Source: Mesorhizobium sp. GbtcB19
Lineage (GTDB): Bacteria > Pseudomonadota > Alphaproteobacteria > Rhizobiales > Rhizobiaceae
NCBI RefSeq assembly: GCF_019091085.1
Contig: NZ_JAGXJY010000001.1
Span: 310,001 to 374,000 of the forward strand
Length of the DNA: 64,000 nucleotides
Direction of reading: 5' to 3'
Part shown: in pieces, positions 53,782-62,688 of the stretch
Layout of the letters: each line of letters opens with the position of its first letter
Position numbering within the stretch: the first letter of the stretch is position 1
Program-made: the position numbers and the translations under genes
The notes under the pieces: generated by a model
What the model saw: the letters and a program-made list of their open reading frames with translations, nothing else
What the model was told of the DNA's origin: nothing
Databases searched by the model: none

Positions 53782-54837
53782 ATGAAAACTTCCATCCTCT
53801 ACAGGCAGTTGGCCATCGCCTGGACCTGTGTACTTTTCACAGCCAAAGCAGCGCTCGCATGGCCGCTGATGACTGGCGACATACAGCGATCCGAGTGCCG
53901 CGAGGCTCTGGCCATGGCCTCGGTGCTATTCAAGTCGGACGCGTTCAGCATGATGGCGCCACTGTCGGCAGCGGCCGACGTTGCGTCTCGGTTGGTGCTC
54001 GGCCTCGACCAGGATAAAATCTTGGGAGGAGACGACGTTCAGAACGCCGATTCTCAGGTTTTCGAAAAGATACCTTACAAGGGTGATCCCAACACGCTGC
54101 GCAACCTGTATTGGCAGGTCACGCCGCAGAACGGCAAGCGCCTGCTTGTGACCGAGCAGCAGGTAGGCTGGCGTGGCGATCGCTACACTTATTACCTGGC
54201 CGACGGCTCTCTTCCCGCCGATACCTTTCTGGTCGATCCCGACGACCCGGAAATCAGCGCCCAGCATCCCATCATCAGTGGCGTATGGTGGCCTCTGCAG
54301 ATTTTGCAGGGCCCGGTCTCGAACCGGATATGGGCAATCGACCAAAACGACGAAACAGGCTGGGACGTATACGTCTTGGACGAAGCCGGGATGTCCGCGC
54401 GTTGCCGCATCGCCTTCATGGCGAATGTGAGCCGGGCTGTCCTGCTGCTGCCAAAGCCGGTACAACGCTTCGCGACCTTGCTGGCCGAGGCGCTGGGGTC
54501 CGGAACAAATGAGGGCACATTGCAGCCAACCGCGCGCATAGCGCATCTGGCCGAACAAGCCTGGACCAACGCCGTCATGCGTCCATGGGCATTGAAACGC
54601 GAGCCCTACAACTCACGCGCAGAAGTTGACGACGGTCTTAGAAAATGGGCGGTGCGCGGCCCCCGATATCGCAGCGCCTACCGCGCGCTCCGCGGGCAAT
54701 ACCCCCGCGCGGTTGCGTCACTGGCATCGTACTATCGCTCGACCTTCCACATGTCGCCGCGTGCCGCGCGGGCGACGGCAATGCATTCCATCGACTACGT
54801 GTACCGCAGCTACTTCGTCTTCCATCATGAGCCTTGA
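53782..54837 (+). CDS. Secreted protein of unknown function
   Basis: A 351-residue protein from ATG 53782. A signal peptide covers about residues 1-27 (ending AALAWP). The body contains ECREALAMASVLFKSD, DTFLVDPDDPEISAQHP and WAIDQNDETGWDVYVLDEAG, then a basic helical C-terminal third (YRSAYRALRGQYPRAVASLA). I recognise no family. Base composition is lower in GC and codon use more mixed than the flanking metabolic genes, hinting at transfer. It is divergent from an XRE regulator; the stop is followed within about 120 bases by the methyltransferase start. Confidence 0.65.
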   Translation: MKTSILYRQLAIAWTCVLFTAKAALAWPLMTGDIQRSECREALAMASVLFKSDAFSMMAPLSAAADVASRLVLGLDQDKILGGDDVQNADSQVFEKIPYKGDPNTLRNLYWQVTPQNGKRLLVTEQQVGWRGDRYTYYLADGSLPADTFLVDPDDPEISAQHPIISGVWWPLQILQGPVSNRIWAIDQNDETGWDVYVLDEAGMSARCRIAFMANVSRAVLLLPKPVQRFATLLAEALGSGTNEGTLQPTARIAHLAEQAWTNAVMRPWALKREPYNSRAEVDDGLRKWAVRGPRYRSAYRALRGQYPRAVASLASYYRSTFHMSPRAARATAMHSIDYVYRSYFVFHHEP

Positions 54838-54959
54838 GGCTGGCGCACCCTCCCCTCCGTCATGTCGCTTCCCTCGCCCTAGTGGTCGCCGCCTCCTCAC
54901 CGGCTGCATGGCCGCCGGTCCATTATGCCGGCCAAATACGGACCCTGACGAGGCATTTC

Positions 54960-56537
54960 ATGACCGCTGCCCTCCATCCCGCCGAACCGGCCCTGGCAAC
55001 CGATCGCGCCCGCCGTGGCGGCCGCGCGGGAAAACGCGCCGGCGGCTCGGCCGCTTTCGAGCAGCCCGCCTTCCGGCAGCTGAAGAACCCGCTGACGCCG
55101 ACCAAGCTGGTCTCCGACGACGAACTGGAATCGATCCACCTCGCATCGCTGCGCGTGCTGAAGGAAATCGGCGTCGACGTCCTGCATGATGAAGCCCGCC
55201 GCATCATGAAGACGCATGGCGCGGATGTGCGCGAAGGCTCGGAGCGCGTGCGCTTCGACAGCGACATGATCCTCGATCTCGTCTCGCACTGCCCGTCGGA
55301 ATTCACGCTGCATGCCCGCAACCCCGCGCACAATCTTCGTTTCGGCGGCAACAACGTCATCCTGTCGATGATGGCCTCGGCGCCCAACTGCTCCGACCTC
55401 GACCGCGGCCGCCGGCCCGGTAACCAGGCCGATTACCGCAACTTCCTGCGCCTGGCGCAGATGCACAATATCCTCAACTGCACCGGCGGCTATCCGGTCG
55501 AGCCGATCGACATCCATCCCTCGGTCCGCCACCTCGAATGCATCCGCGACCTCGCCATGCTGACCGACAAGGTCTTCCACATCTATTCGCTCGGCAAGGA
55601 GCGCAACGTCGACGGCATCGAGATCACCCGCATCGCCCGCGGCATCAGCCGCGAACAGCTGATGCAGGAGCCTTCGGTCTTCACCATCATCAACACCAAT
55701 TCGCCGCTCAAGCTCGACGTGCCGATGATGGAAGGCATCATCCAGATGTCGAGCATGGGCCAGGTCGTCATCGTCACGCCGTTCACGCTCTCCGGCGCCA
55801 TGGCGCCCGTCACCGTCGCCGGTGCGCTGGTGCAGCAGAACGCCGAGGCGCTTTCCGGCATCGCCTTTGCGCAGATGGTGAAGAAGGGCGCCCCGGTCGG
55901 CTATGGCGGCTTCACCTCCAACGTCGACATGAAATCCGGCGCGCCGGCTTTCGGCACGCCCGAATACATGAAGGCGCAGCTCGTCGGCGGCCAGCTCGCC
56001 CGCCGCTACAACATCCCTTATCGCACCTCCAACACCTGCGCCGCCAACACGGTCGACGCGCAGGCCGCCTATGAAAGCGTCTTCTCGCTGTGGGGCGCGA
56101 TCCAGGGCGGCGGCAATCTGATGATGCACGGCGCCGGCTGGCTGGAAGGCGGCCTGCGCTGCTCCTACGAAAAGACCATCCTCGACATCGACCTGCTGCA
56201 GATGGTGGCCGAGTACCTGACCCCGCTCGACCTGTCGGAGGACGCGCTCGGCTTCGACGCCATCCAGTCGGTCGGTCCGGGCGGCCATTTCTTCGGCACC
56301 CCGCACACGCAGGCGCGCTACAAGACTGCCTTCTACTCGCCGATCGTCTCCGACTGGCGCAATTTCGAGACCTGGACGGAAGCCGGCTCGCCGACGGCGA
56401 TGGAACGCACCAACAAGGTCTGGAAGGAACGCCTTGCGTCCTATGAGGAGCCCTACATGGACCCCGCCATCCGCGAGGAACTCAACGATTTCGTCGAGAA
56501 GCGCCGCGCCGAAGGCGGCGCGCCGACGGATTTCTGA
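54960..56537 (+). CDS. Trimethylamine methyltransferase (MttB) family protein
   Basis: A 525-residue MttB-superfamily protein from ATG 54960 with GAGG upstream; a longer frame to 54834 lacks family support. Family segments are LKEIGVDVLHDEARRIMKTH, HNLRFGGNNVILSMMASAPN, NTCAANTVDAQAAYESVFSL and MMHGAGWLEGGLRCSYEKT. No in-frame amber codon is present, so it is a non-pyrrolysine member, the group that includes glycine-betaine and other quaternary-amine methyltransferases. A corrinoid protein is usually the methyl acceptor; none is in the window. A DMGDH-type enzyme follows after a DUF559 gene, suggesting a demethylation pathway. Confidence 0.88.
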   Translation: MTAALHPAEPALATDRARRGGRAGKRAGGSAAFEQPAFRQLKNPLTPTKLVSDDELESIHLASLRVLKEIGVDVLHDEARRIMKTHGADVREGSERVRFDSDMILDLVSHCPSEFTLHARNPAHNLRFGGNNVILSMMASAPNCSDLDRGRRPGNQADYRNFLRLAQMHNILNCTGGYPVEPIDIHPSVRHLECIRDLAMLTDKVFHIYSLGKERNVDGIEITRIARGISREQLMQEPSVFTIINTNSPLKLDVPMMEGIIQMSSMGQVVIVTPFTLSGAMAPVTVAGALVQQNAEALSGIAFAQMVKKGAPVGYGGFTSNVDMKSGAPAFGTPEYMKAQLVGGQLARRYNIPYRTSNTCAANTVDAQAAYESVFSLWGAIQGGGNLMMHGAGWLEGGLRCSYEKTILDIDLLQMVAEYLTPLDLSEDALGFDAIQSVGPGGHFFGTPHTQARYKTAFYSPIVSDWRNFETWTEAGSPTAMERTNKVWKERLASYEEPYMDPAIREELNDFVEKRRAEGGAPTDF

Positions 56538-56564
56538 TCTTCTGGGTTGAGGATGAGCAGTCGA

Positions 56565-56706
56565 CCCCCATTCCGTCGAGCTTCGCTCGACACCTCTCCC
56601 CCGATCGACGGGGGAGAGGAAAGGCGCGCGGCGATTCCAGCTGGCGCCCTTCCTCTCCCTCCGGAGGGGGGAGAGGTGGCGCCGCGAAGCGGCGACGGAG
56701 TGGGGG
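56565..56706. repeat. Palindromic repeat with nested hairpins upstream of DUF559 gene
   Basis: The outer arms are CCCCCATTCCGTCG and CGACGGAGTGGGGG. Inside lie TCGAGC-TTC-GCTCGA, CCTCTCCCCC-GATCGAC-GGGGGAGAGG (perfect 10-bp stem), CCTCTCCC/GGGAGAGG and GCCGC-GAA-GCGGC. It resembles a dispersed repeat common in alphaproteobacteria. The right end supplies the GTG that is the best start for the DUF559 gene. Confidence 0.8.
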
Positions 56707-57161
56707 AAGGCGCTGCTCAAACGCGAAGCCGCCGCAAACAGGGCACCACCCAGCGGGCAAGAAACCTGCGCCAGGCCGGCAATCAAGCGGAAGCATTACT
56801 GTGGCTTGAACCTAAGAGCCGCAAGCTCGGCGGTTACCGATTCACACGCCAGTTTTCCATCGGCCCCTTTTTTGCTGATTTCGCATGCCGCGAGCGTTGG
56901 CTTGTCGTCGAAATCGATGGGTCCCAACACGCCGACAGCTCATATGACCGGCACCGCGACGATTTCATGCAGGCTCAGGGCTATTCCATCCTGCGTGTTT
57001 GGAACCATGATGTCCTGAAGCAACGCACTCCCGTCTGTGAAACCATCCTTGCCGCGCTTGACGGCAGGCTGGCCGAAGACATCGTCGCCTCCGATCTGCG
57101 CTTCGTATTCACACCCCGATCATCCGATACAGTATTTTCAAAAACGGACCCATCTGTATGA
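56700..57161 (+). CDS. DUF559 domain protein (Vsr-like endonuclease fold)
   Basis: About 153 residues if translated from GTG 56700; an in-frame ATG at 56547 would lead through the whole palindrome. The DUF559 domain starts at about residue 16 (TTQRARNLRQAGNQAEALLW) and contains RQFSIGPFFADFACRERWLV and VEIDGSQHADSSYDRHRDDF, matching the PD-(D/E)xK-like Vsr fold with acidic residues after a beta strand. Function unknown; nuclease activity is only suggested by the fold. Its stop overlaps the start of the next gene (ATGA). It separates the methyltransferase and demethylase genes. Confidence 0.82.
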   Translation: MGEGAAQTRSRRKQGTTQRARNLRQAGNQAEALLWLEPKSRKLGGYRFTRQFSIGPFFADFACRERWLVVEIDGSQHADSSYDRHRDDFMQAQGYSILRVWNHDVLKQRTPVCETILAALDGRLAEDIVASDLRFVFTPRSSDTVFSKTDPSV

Positions 57162-59740
57162 AATCTCACGTTAAAGCGGTTGTCATCGGCGGCGGCGTCG
57201 TCGGCTGCTCGGTGCTCTATCACCTCGCCAAGGCCGGCTGGACCGACATCATGCTGATCGAGCGGTCGGAGCTCACCTCCGGCTCGTCCTGGCATGCGGC
57301 CGGCGGCTTCCACACGCTGAACGGCGACCCGAACGTTGCCAAGCTGCAGGCCTACACGGTCCAGCTCTACAAGGAGATCGAGGAGATTTCCGGCCAGTCC
57401 TGCTCGCTGCACCTCACCGGCGGCGTGATGATGGCCGATACGCCCGAGCGCATGGACTTCCTGCGGCTGGCGCACGCCAAGGGCCGCTACCTTGGCATGG
57501 ACACCGAGCTGATCACGCCTTCGGAAGCCAAGGCAATGTTCCCCTTGATGGACGAGAAGAACTTCGTCGGCGCCATGTGGGATCCGGTCGAAGGCCATCT
57601 CGATCCGTCCGGCACCACCATCGCCTATTCCAAGGCGGCGAAAAAGCTCGGCGCAGAGATCGTGCTGCGCAACCGCGTCGTCGACCTGACGCAGCAGCCG
57701 GACGGCACCTGGAACGTCGTCACCGAACAGGGCACGGTCCATTCCGAGCATGTCGTCAATTGCGGCGGCCTGTGGGCGCGCGAGATCGGCCGCATGGTCG
57801 GCGTCGAGCTGCCGGTGCTGGCGATGGAGCACATGTATCTCTTGACCGAGCCGATGCCGGAGGTCGAGGAATTCAACAAGTCGACCGGCCGCGAGATGAT
57901 CGGCGTCCTCGACTTCAAGGGCGAGATCTACACCCGCCAGGAGCGCAACGGCATCCTGCTCGGTACCTATGAGAAGGCCTGCAAGCCGTGGTCGCCGGTC
58001 AACACGCCGTGGGATTTCGGCCATGAGCTTTTGCAGCCCGACATCGACCGCATCGCGCCGTCGCTTGAGATCGGCTTCAAGCATTTTCCGGGCATCGAGA
58101 AGGCCGGCATCAAGCAGATCATCAACGGCCCCTTCACCTTCGCGCTCGACGGCAATCCGCTGGTCGGCCCGGTGCAGGGCCTGACCAATTTCTGGTGCGC
58201 CTGCGCCGTCATGGCCGGCTTCAGCCAGGGCGGCGGCGTCGGCCTGGCGCTGTCGAACTGGATGGTGCATGGCGATCCGGGCTTCGACGTCTGGGGCATG
58301 GACGTCGCCCGCTTCGGCGAATGGGCGAGCCTGCGCTACACCAACGCCAAGGTGCGCGAAAACTATTCGCGCCGCTTCTCCATCCGCTTCCCGAACGAGG
58401 AACTGCCGGCCGCGCGTCCGGCGCAGACCACGCCGCTCTACGACACCATGGTCGCCAACAACGCCGTCATGGGCGATAGCTGGGGCCTGGAGACCCCGCT
58501 CTGGTTCGCGCCGAAGGGCAAGGAGCCCAAGGACATCGTCTCCTTCCACCGCTCCAACGATTTCGGCCCGATCGGCGAGGAGGTGCGTGCGACGCGCGAG
58601 CATGTCGGCGTCACCGAGATCGCCAACTTCGCCAAATACGAAGTCTCCGGGCCCGGCGCCGAGGATTTCCTCAACCGGCTGATGACCAACCGCATGCCCA
58701 AGGTCGGCCGCATCGTGCTGACCCCGATGGTCAACGAATTCGGCAAGCTGATCGGCGACTTCACCATCGCCAAGTCGGGTGAGGACCGCTTCATGATCTG
58801 GGGCTCGTCGGCCGCGCAGAAATACCATATGCGCTGGTTCGAGAAGCACCTGCCGAAGGACGGCCCAAGGGCGTCAGAGGTGCGCATCCACCGCTTCGAC
58901 CAGACGCTTGTGGGTCTGTCGATCGCCGGACCGAAATCGCGAGACCTGCTGCAGAAGCTGGTCGATGTCGACGTCTCGACCAAGGCCTTCCGCTTCATGG
59001 ATTTCCGCCAGATGGCGGTCGGCGGCGCGCCCTGCATGGTCAATCGCATCACCTATACCGGCGACCTCGGCTACGAGATCTGGATGGCCCCGGCCTATCA
59101 GCGTCTGGTCTATAAGGCGATCAAGGACGCCGGCGCGGAATTCGGCATTGTCGACTTCGGCATGCGCGCGCTGCTGTCGATGCGTCTCGAAAAGAACTTC
59201 CCGACCTGGTTCCGCGAGCTGCGGCCGATCTACGGGCCGTTCGAAGGCTCGATGGACCGCTTCATCAAGCTCGAGAAGAACGACTTCATCGGCCGCGAGG
59301 CCTCGGCCAAGGAACACGCCGAAGGGCCGAAGCTGCGCCGCGTCTCCTTCATCGTCGACGCGGCCGATGCCGATGTGATGGGCGACGAGCCGATCTGGGC
59401 CAAGGTCAGCAAGGATTACGGCACGGTCGAGAAGCCGCACGGCTATGGCGCACCCCGCTTCGACACATCGGGCAAGGAAGTGCGTGGCTCCAAGGCTGCC
59501 GAAGGCGCATCGGCCGTGCGCGGCATCGTCGACGGCGAATGGCGCGTGGTCGGCTGGGTGACGTCTGGCGGCTATGCGCATTACGTCCAGAAGTCGATGG
59601 CGCAAGGCTACGTGCCAGCCGCCCTCGCCGAGGACGAAAGCGCCGGCCTATTCGAGATCGAGATCCTCGGCCACCGCCGCCCGGCCCGCATCAATGTCGA
59701 GCCGCCCTTCGACCCGAGCGGCGAGAAGATGCGGACCTGA
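57158..59740 (+). CDS. FAD-dependent dimethylglycine dehydrogenase-like enzyme (DAO plus GcvT domains)
   Basis: An 860-residue two-domain protein. The N-terminal DAO domain (1-420) begins AVVIGGGVVGCSVLYHLAKA and has SGSSWHAAGGFHTLN, whose His is the probable covalent FAD site. The C-terminal half (430-850) is GcvT-like, with the folate region EVSGPGAEDFLNRLMTNR and TGDLGYEIWMAPAYQRLVY. It would oxidatively demethylate dimethylglycine or a similar N-methyl amine and pass the one-carbon unit to tetrahydrofolate. The start has no strong ribosome site and overlaps the DUF559 stop, so translation may depend on coupling. Confidence 0.9.
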   Translation: MKSHVKAVVIGGGVVGCSVLYHLAKAGWTDIMLIERSELTSGSSWHAAGGFHTLNGDPNVAKLQAYTVQLYKEIEEISGQSCSLHLTGGVMMADTPERMDFLRLAHAKGRYLGMDTELITPSEAKAMFPLMDEKNFVGAMWDPVEGHLDPSGTTIAYSKAAKKLGAEIVLRNRVVDLTQQPDGTWNVVTEQGTVHSEHVVNCGGLWAREIGRMVGVELPVLAMEHMYLLTEPMPEVEEFNKSTGREMIGVLDFKGEIYTRQERNGILLGTYEKACKPWSPVNTPWDFGHELLQPDIDRIAPSLEIGFKHFPGIEKAGIKQIINGPFTFALDGNPLVGPVQGLTNFWCACAVMAGFSQGGGVGLALSNWMVHGDPGFDVWGMDVARFGEWASLRYTNAKVRENYSRRFSIRFPNEELPAARPAQTTPLYDTMVANNAVMGDSWGLETPLWFAPKGKEPKDIVSFHRSNDFGPIGEEVRATREHVGVTEIANFAKYEVSGPGAEDFLNRLMTNRMPKVGRIVLTPMVNEFGKLIGDFTIAKSGEDRFMIWGSSAAQKYHMRWFEKHLPKDGPRASEVRIHRFDQTLVGLSIAGPKSRDLLQKLVDVDVSTKAFRFMDFRQMAVGGAPCMVNRITYTGDLGYEIWMAPAYQRLVYKAIKDAGAEFGIVDFGMRALLSMRLEKNFPTWFRELRPIYGPFEGSMDRFIKLEKNDFIGREASAKEHAEGPKLRRVSFIVDAADADVMGDEPIWAKVSKDYGTVEKPHGYGAPRFDTSGKEVRGSKAAEGASAVRGIVDGEWRVVGWVTSGGYAHYVQKSMAQGYVPAALAEDESAGLFEIEILGHRRPARINVEPPFDPSGEKMRT

Positions 59741-59771
59741 CGCGCCCTGTCGTTGGATTGCGCCGGTTGCT

Positions 59772-61334
59772 ATGGCATGGTCGAGCCTGCTACCGGCGCA
59801 TCAGCATGAGAAGACGATCCCCTTGCGGCAGTTAGAGAAATGGACCGACTGGCTCTGCGATGAACGGGTCGGTCCCTTCAGCGCCGCGGTTACGTTTACC
59901 CTGCTCTACTGCCTCACCCAGATCCTGGTGATGGCGCTGCTGTCCCACGTCGCGGGCACCGGCGTCGGCGTCGACGATTCCGAGCAGTTGATGGAAATGC
60001 GGTTCCTGGCCGCCGGCTACGGCAGCTCGCAGCCGCCTCTATACACCTGGCTCGCCATGCTCGCGGCCTCGCTGGTCGGAACCAGCGTTCTTGCCCTCAA
60101 GATCGTCAAATACGGCCTGCTGGCTGCGGGGCTGATCGCGTATTTCACGGCCATACGCCGCTTCGGCTATTCGAACCGCGCCGCTGCCGCCGGCATGTTC
60201 GGGCTGCTTCTGTTCCCGCAGATCTTCTGGGAAATGCAGCATGCCCTCACCCACTCCATCGCCATATTCTGCTTCACCTCGGTGCTGCTTCTGGCGCTGG
60301 TCGAGGTCGAGAAGCGCCGGTCGGCCATCGCCTATGCGCTGTTCGGCCTGGCGACGGCGGCGGCGATGCTGTCGAAGTACAACATCGTCATCTTCCTTGC
60401 CGCGCTGTTCCTGGCGGCTCTGTCGCTTCGCGAAACGCGGGAGTCGATCTTCGACCGCCGCTTCCTGATCAGCGTGGCCGTGGCGATCCTCGCCTGCCTC
60501 CCGACACTTCACTGGAACCTCGCGCACCCGGATGACTTCCTGGCGCACAGCGGTGGCTTCGGCGCCGGCCAAGGCGACAACCTCGTGGAGACGGCGGCGC
60601 TCGCCCTGCGGGGGCTTGGCAACGCGATGCTCAATTTCGCGGGTCTGCCGATCGCTATCGTTGCCGTCGCGTTTTTCCTGGTCGCACGGAAAACCGTGAC
60701 GACCCCACAGCCGATGCGCTGGCCCGAAAAGCTGCTGTGGCGCACGATTGCCCTTGCCTTGGCTGTTACGCTGGTGGTGGTTCTGGCCGGCGGCATCACG
60801 CAGTTTCGCGATCGCTGGGTGCTGCCCATATTCGTCCTTTTGCCCGCCGCCCTTGCCATGCGTTTTGACGCCATCGGCCAAAGGGGCGCAAAAGCGCAAG
60901 CAACCATCGTCTTCGTCGGCGCGGTCCTCGCCATCCTTGTGCTGCCGGTAAGCTGGTACATGCACGTGAACGGCGGCGACAGCCGCGGCGGCATTGTGCG
61001 CATGGACTACCGGTCGCTTTACGACCAGATCAAAGCCGATGGTCCGGTCAAGACCGTGGTCTCGAGCTGGTTCTGGGTCGGCAATCTGCGCCTCGTCGAT
61101 GCCGACCTCATCGTGCTCGATGACGAGATACCGGACTTCGCCCGCCTCATCCGCGAACCGGCGGTGCTTGTGCTCGCCGATGACAGGGAACCGCCCTCGG
61201 ATGTTTTCGTGGAGTTGGCGAAGGCCGGCTACGCGATGGACACCGTCCATCGCCGTGTCGAGGTGCCGCAGGCGCTCGGCTTCCCGCCGCGCCAGGTCAT
61301 CGTCACCAGGCTGCACAAGATGGCCGGGCAGTAA
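59772..61334 (+). CDS. Glycosyltransferase family 39-type membrane protein
   Basis: A 520-residue membrane protein with about 11 hydrophobic helices, from ATG 59772 (weak ribosome site). The first periplasmic loop has VGVDDSEQLMEMRFLAAG, with the acidic pair typical of GT39/ArnT-like enzymes, and SSQPPLYTWLAML. The C-terminal part (about 400-520) is soluble. Such enzymes use polyprenyl-phosphate sugars to modify lipids or proteins on the outer face of the membrane. The substrate is unknown. It shares the strand with the demethylase gene, but a functional link is not obvious. Confidence 0.82.
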   Translation: MAWSSLLPAHQHEKTIPLRQLEKWTDWLCDERVGPFSAAVTFTLLYCLTQILVMALLSHVAGTGVGVDDSEQLMEMRFLAAGYGSSQPPLYTWLAMLAASLVGTSVLALKIVKYGLLAAGLIAYFTAIRRFGYSNRAAAAGMFGLLLFPQIFWEMQHALTHSIAIFCFTSVLLLALVEVEKRRSAIAYALFGLATAAAMLSKYNIVIFLAALFLAALSLRETRESIFDRRFLISVAVAILACLPTLHWNLAHPDDFLAHSGGFGAGQGDNLVETAALALRGLGNAMLNFAGLPIAIVAVAFFLVARKTVTTPQPMRWPEKLLWRTIALALAVTLVVVLAGGITQFRDRWVLPIFVLLPAALAMRFDAIGQRGAKAQATIVFVGAVLAILVLPVSWYMHVNGGDSRGGIVRMDYRSLYDQIKADGPVKTVVSSWFWVGNLRLVDADLIVLDDEIPDFARLIREPAVLVLADDREPPSDVFVELAKAGYAMDTVHRRVEVPQALGFPPRQVIVTRLHKMAGQ

Positions 61335-61350
61335 GTTTCAGGGGGAACGA

Positions 61351-62688
61351 TTGGATACGCAACGCTTCGGCCGCCACCGCAAGATCATGCCCTTCGAACC
61401 CGGCTCGGTCGAAGCGCTTCGCGAAGCCTCGCGTGAGAAGGCGGCCTCGCTCAACCAGCATGTGCTGGGTTATGGCGCGACAGCGGAGGCCGAATGGGCG
61501 GCGGCCGGCATTGCGGCGCCCAACCTGCCCGCCATGCGCAAATACCGGCTGGAGCGCATCCGCGCCGAGCTGAAGCGCCGCGACTATGCGGGCGCCCTGC
61601 TCTACGACCCGGTCAACATCCGCTATGCGACGGACTCGACCAACATGCAGCTCTGGGTCGCGCACAATCCGACCCGCCACTGCTTCGTCGCCACCGAGGG
61701 GCCGGTGGTGCTGTTCGACTATTTTTCCTGCGAGCACCTGTCCGACCATTCGGGCGTCGTCGACGAAGTGAGGCCGGCAGTATCGTGGATGTATCTCTAC
61801 AGCGGCGAGTTGACCGATGCGAAGGTCCGCCGCTGGGGAGCCGGCATTGCCGAGCTCATGGCCGAGTTCGGCGGCAATCGCCGCATCGCTGTCGACCACA
61901 TCAATCCCGAAGGCGTCGAAGAGCTCGCCCGCCGCGGCATTTCCGTCGGCAATGGCGAGGCGGTGATGGAAAAAGCCCGGCTCATCAAATCGCCGGACGA
62001 GATCCTTGCCATGCGCCGTTCGATCGTCGCCTGCGAGGCGGCGATGGGCGAGATGGAAGCGGCGCTGAAACCCGGCATCTCCGAGAACGAGCTATGGGCG
62101 GAACTGCATCGCGGCAACATCGCGCGCGGCGGCGAATGGATCGAAACGCGGCTGCTGTCGTCGGGGCCGCGAACCAACCCCTGGTTCCAGGAATGCTCCT
62201 CGCGCGTCATCGAGAACGGCGACCTCGTCGCCTTCGACACCGACCTGATCGGTCCATACGGCTTCTGCGCCGACCTTTCGCGCACCTGGCTTTGCGGCGA
62301 CAGGCAACCCTCGAACGAGCAGCGTGATCTCTTCCGCATCGCCGCCGACCAGATCGCCCACAACATTGATCTGATGCGGCCGGGCATCTCCTTCCGCGAC
62401 CTCGTCGAGCGCTCGGCGGTGCCGCCGGGCGACTGCTTCCCGACCCGCTACGGCGTGCTCTACCATGGCGTCGGCCTGGCCGACGAATATCCGACGCTGC
62501 CGCACGCAAGCGATTGGACCGCCGACACGCCGGACGGCGAGCTCGAACCCGGCATGGTGCTTTGCGTCGAGAGCTACATCGGCAGGCTGGGCGGGCGCGA
62601 AGGCGTCAAGATCGAGGAGCAGATCCTGGTCACCGGGACCGGCAACGAGAAGCTTTCATCCTATCCGCTGGATGCGCGACTGCGCTGA
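61351..62688 (+). CDS. M24 family protein resembling DMSP lyase DddP
   Basis: A 445-residue protein with a TTG start at 61351, directly behind AGGGGGAACGA; ATG 61387 is the alternative. The creatinase-like fold has the metal ligands Asp296, Asp298, Asp308, His372, Glu407 and Glu422, seen in VAFDTDLIGPYGFCADLSRT, YHGVGLADEYP, CVESYIG and KIEEQIL. These are each one residue off the numbering that I recall for DddP, and Asp378 matches its proposed base. RYATDSTNMQLWVAHNPTRH is also DddP-like. Some substrate-pocket residues appear different, so DMSP may not be the substrate; a dipeptidase is unlikely given the pattern. Confidence 0.82.
   Translation: MDTQRFGRHRKIMPFEPGSVEALREASREKAASLNQHVLGYGATAEAEWAAAGIAAPNLPAMRKYRLERIRAELKRRDYAGALLYDPVNIRYATDSTNMQLWVAHNPTRHCFVATEGPVVLFDYFSCEHLSDHSGVVDEVRPAVSWMYLYSGELTDAKVRRWGAGIAELMAEFGGNRRIAVDHINPEGVEELARRGISVGNGEAVMEKARLIKSPDEILAMRRSIVACEAAMGEMEAALKPGISENELWAELHRGNIARGGEWIETRLLSSGPRTNPWFQECSSRVIENGDLVAFDTDLIGPYGFCADLSRTWLCGDRQPSNEQRDLFRIAADQIAHNIDLMRPGISFRDLVERSAVPPGDCFPTRYGVLYHGVGLADEYPTLPHASDWTADTPDGELEPGMVLCVESYIGRLGGREGVKIEEQILVTGTGNEKLSSYPLDARLR

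Noticed and set aside
54897..58849. Long minus-strand frames opposite the methyltransferase and demethylase genes
   Set aside because: They are antisense shadows of genes with clear family motifs and have no recognisable domains.
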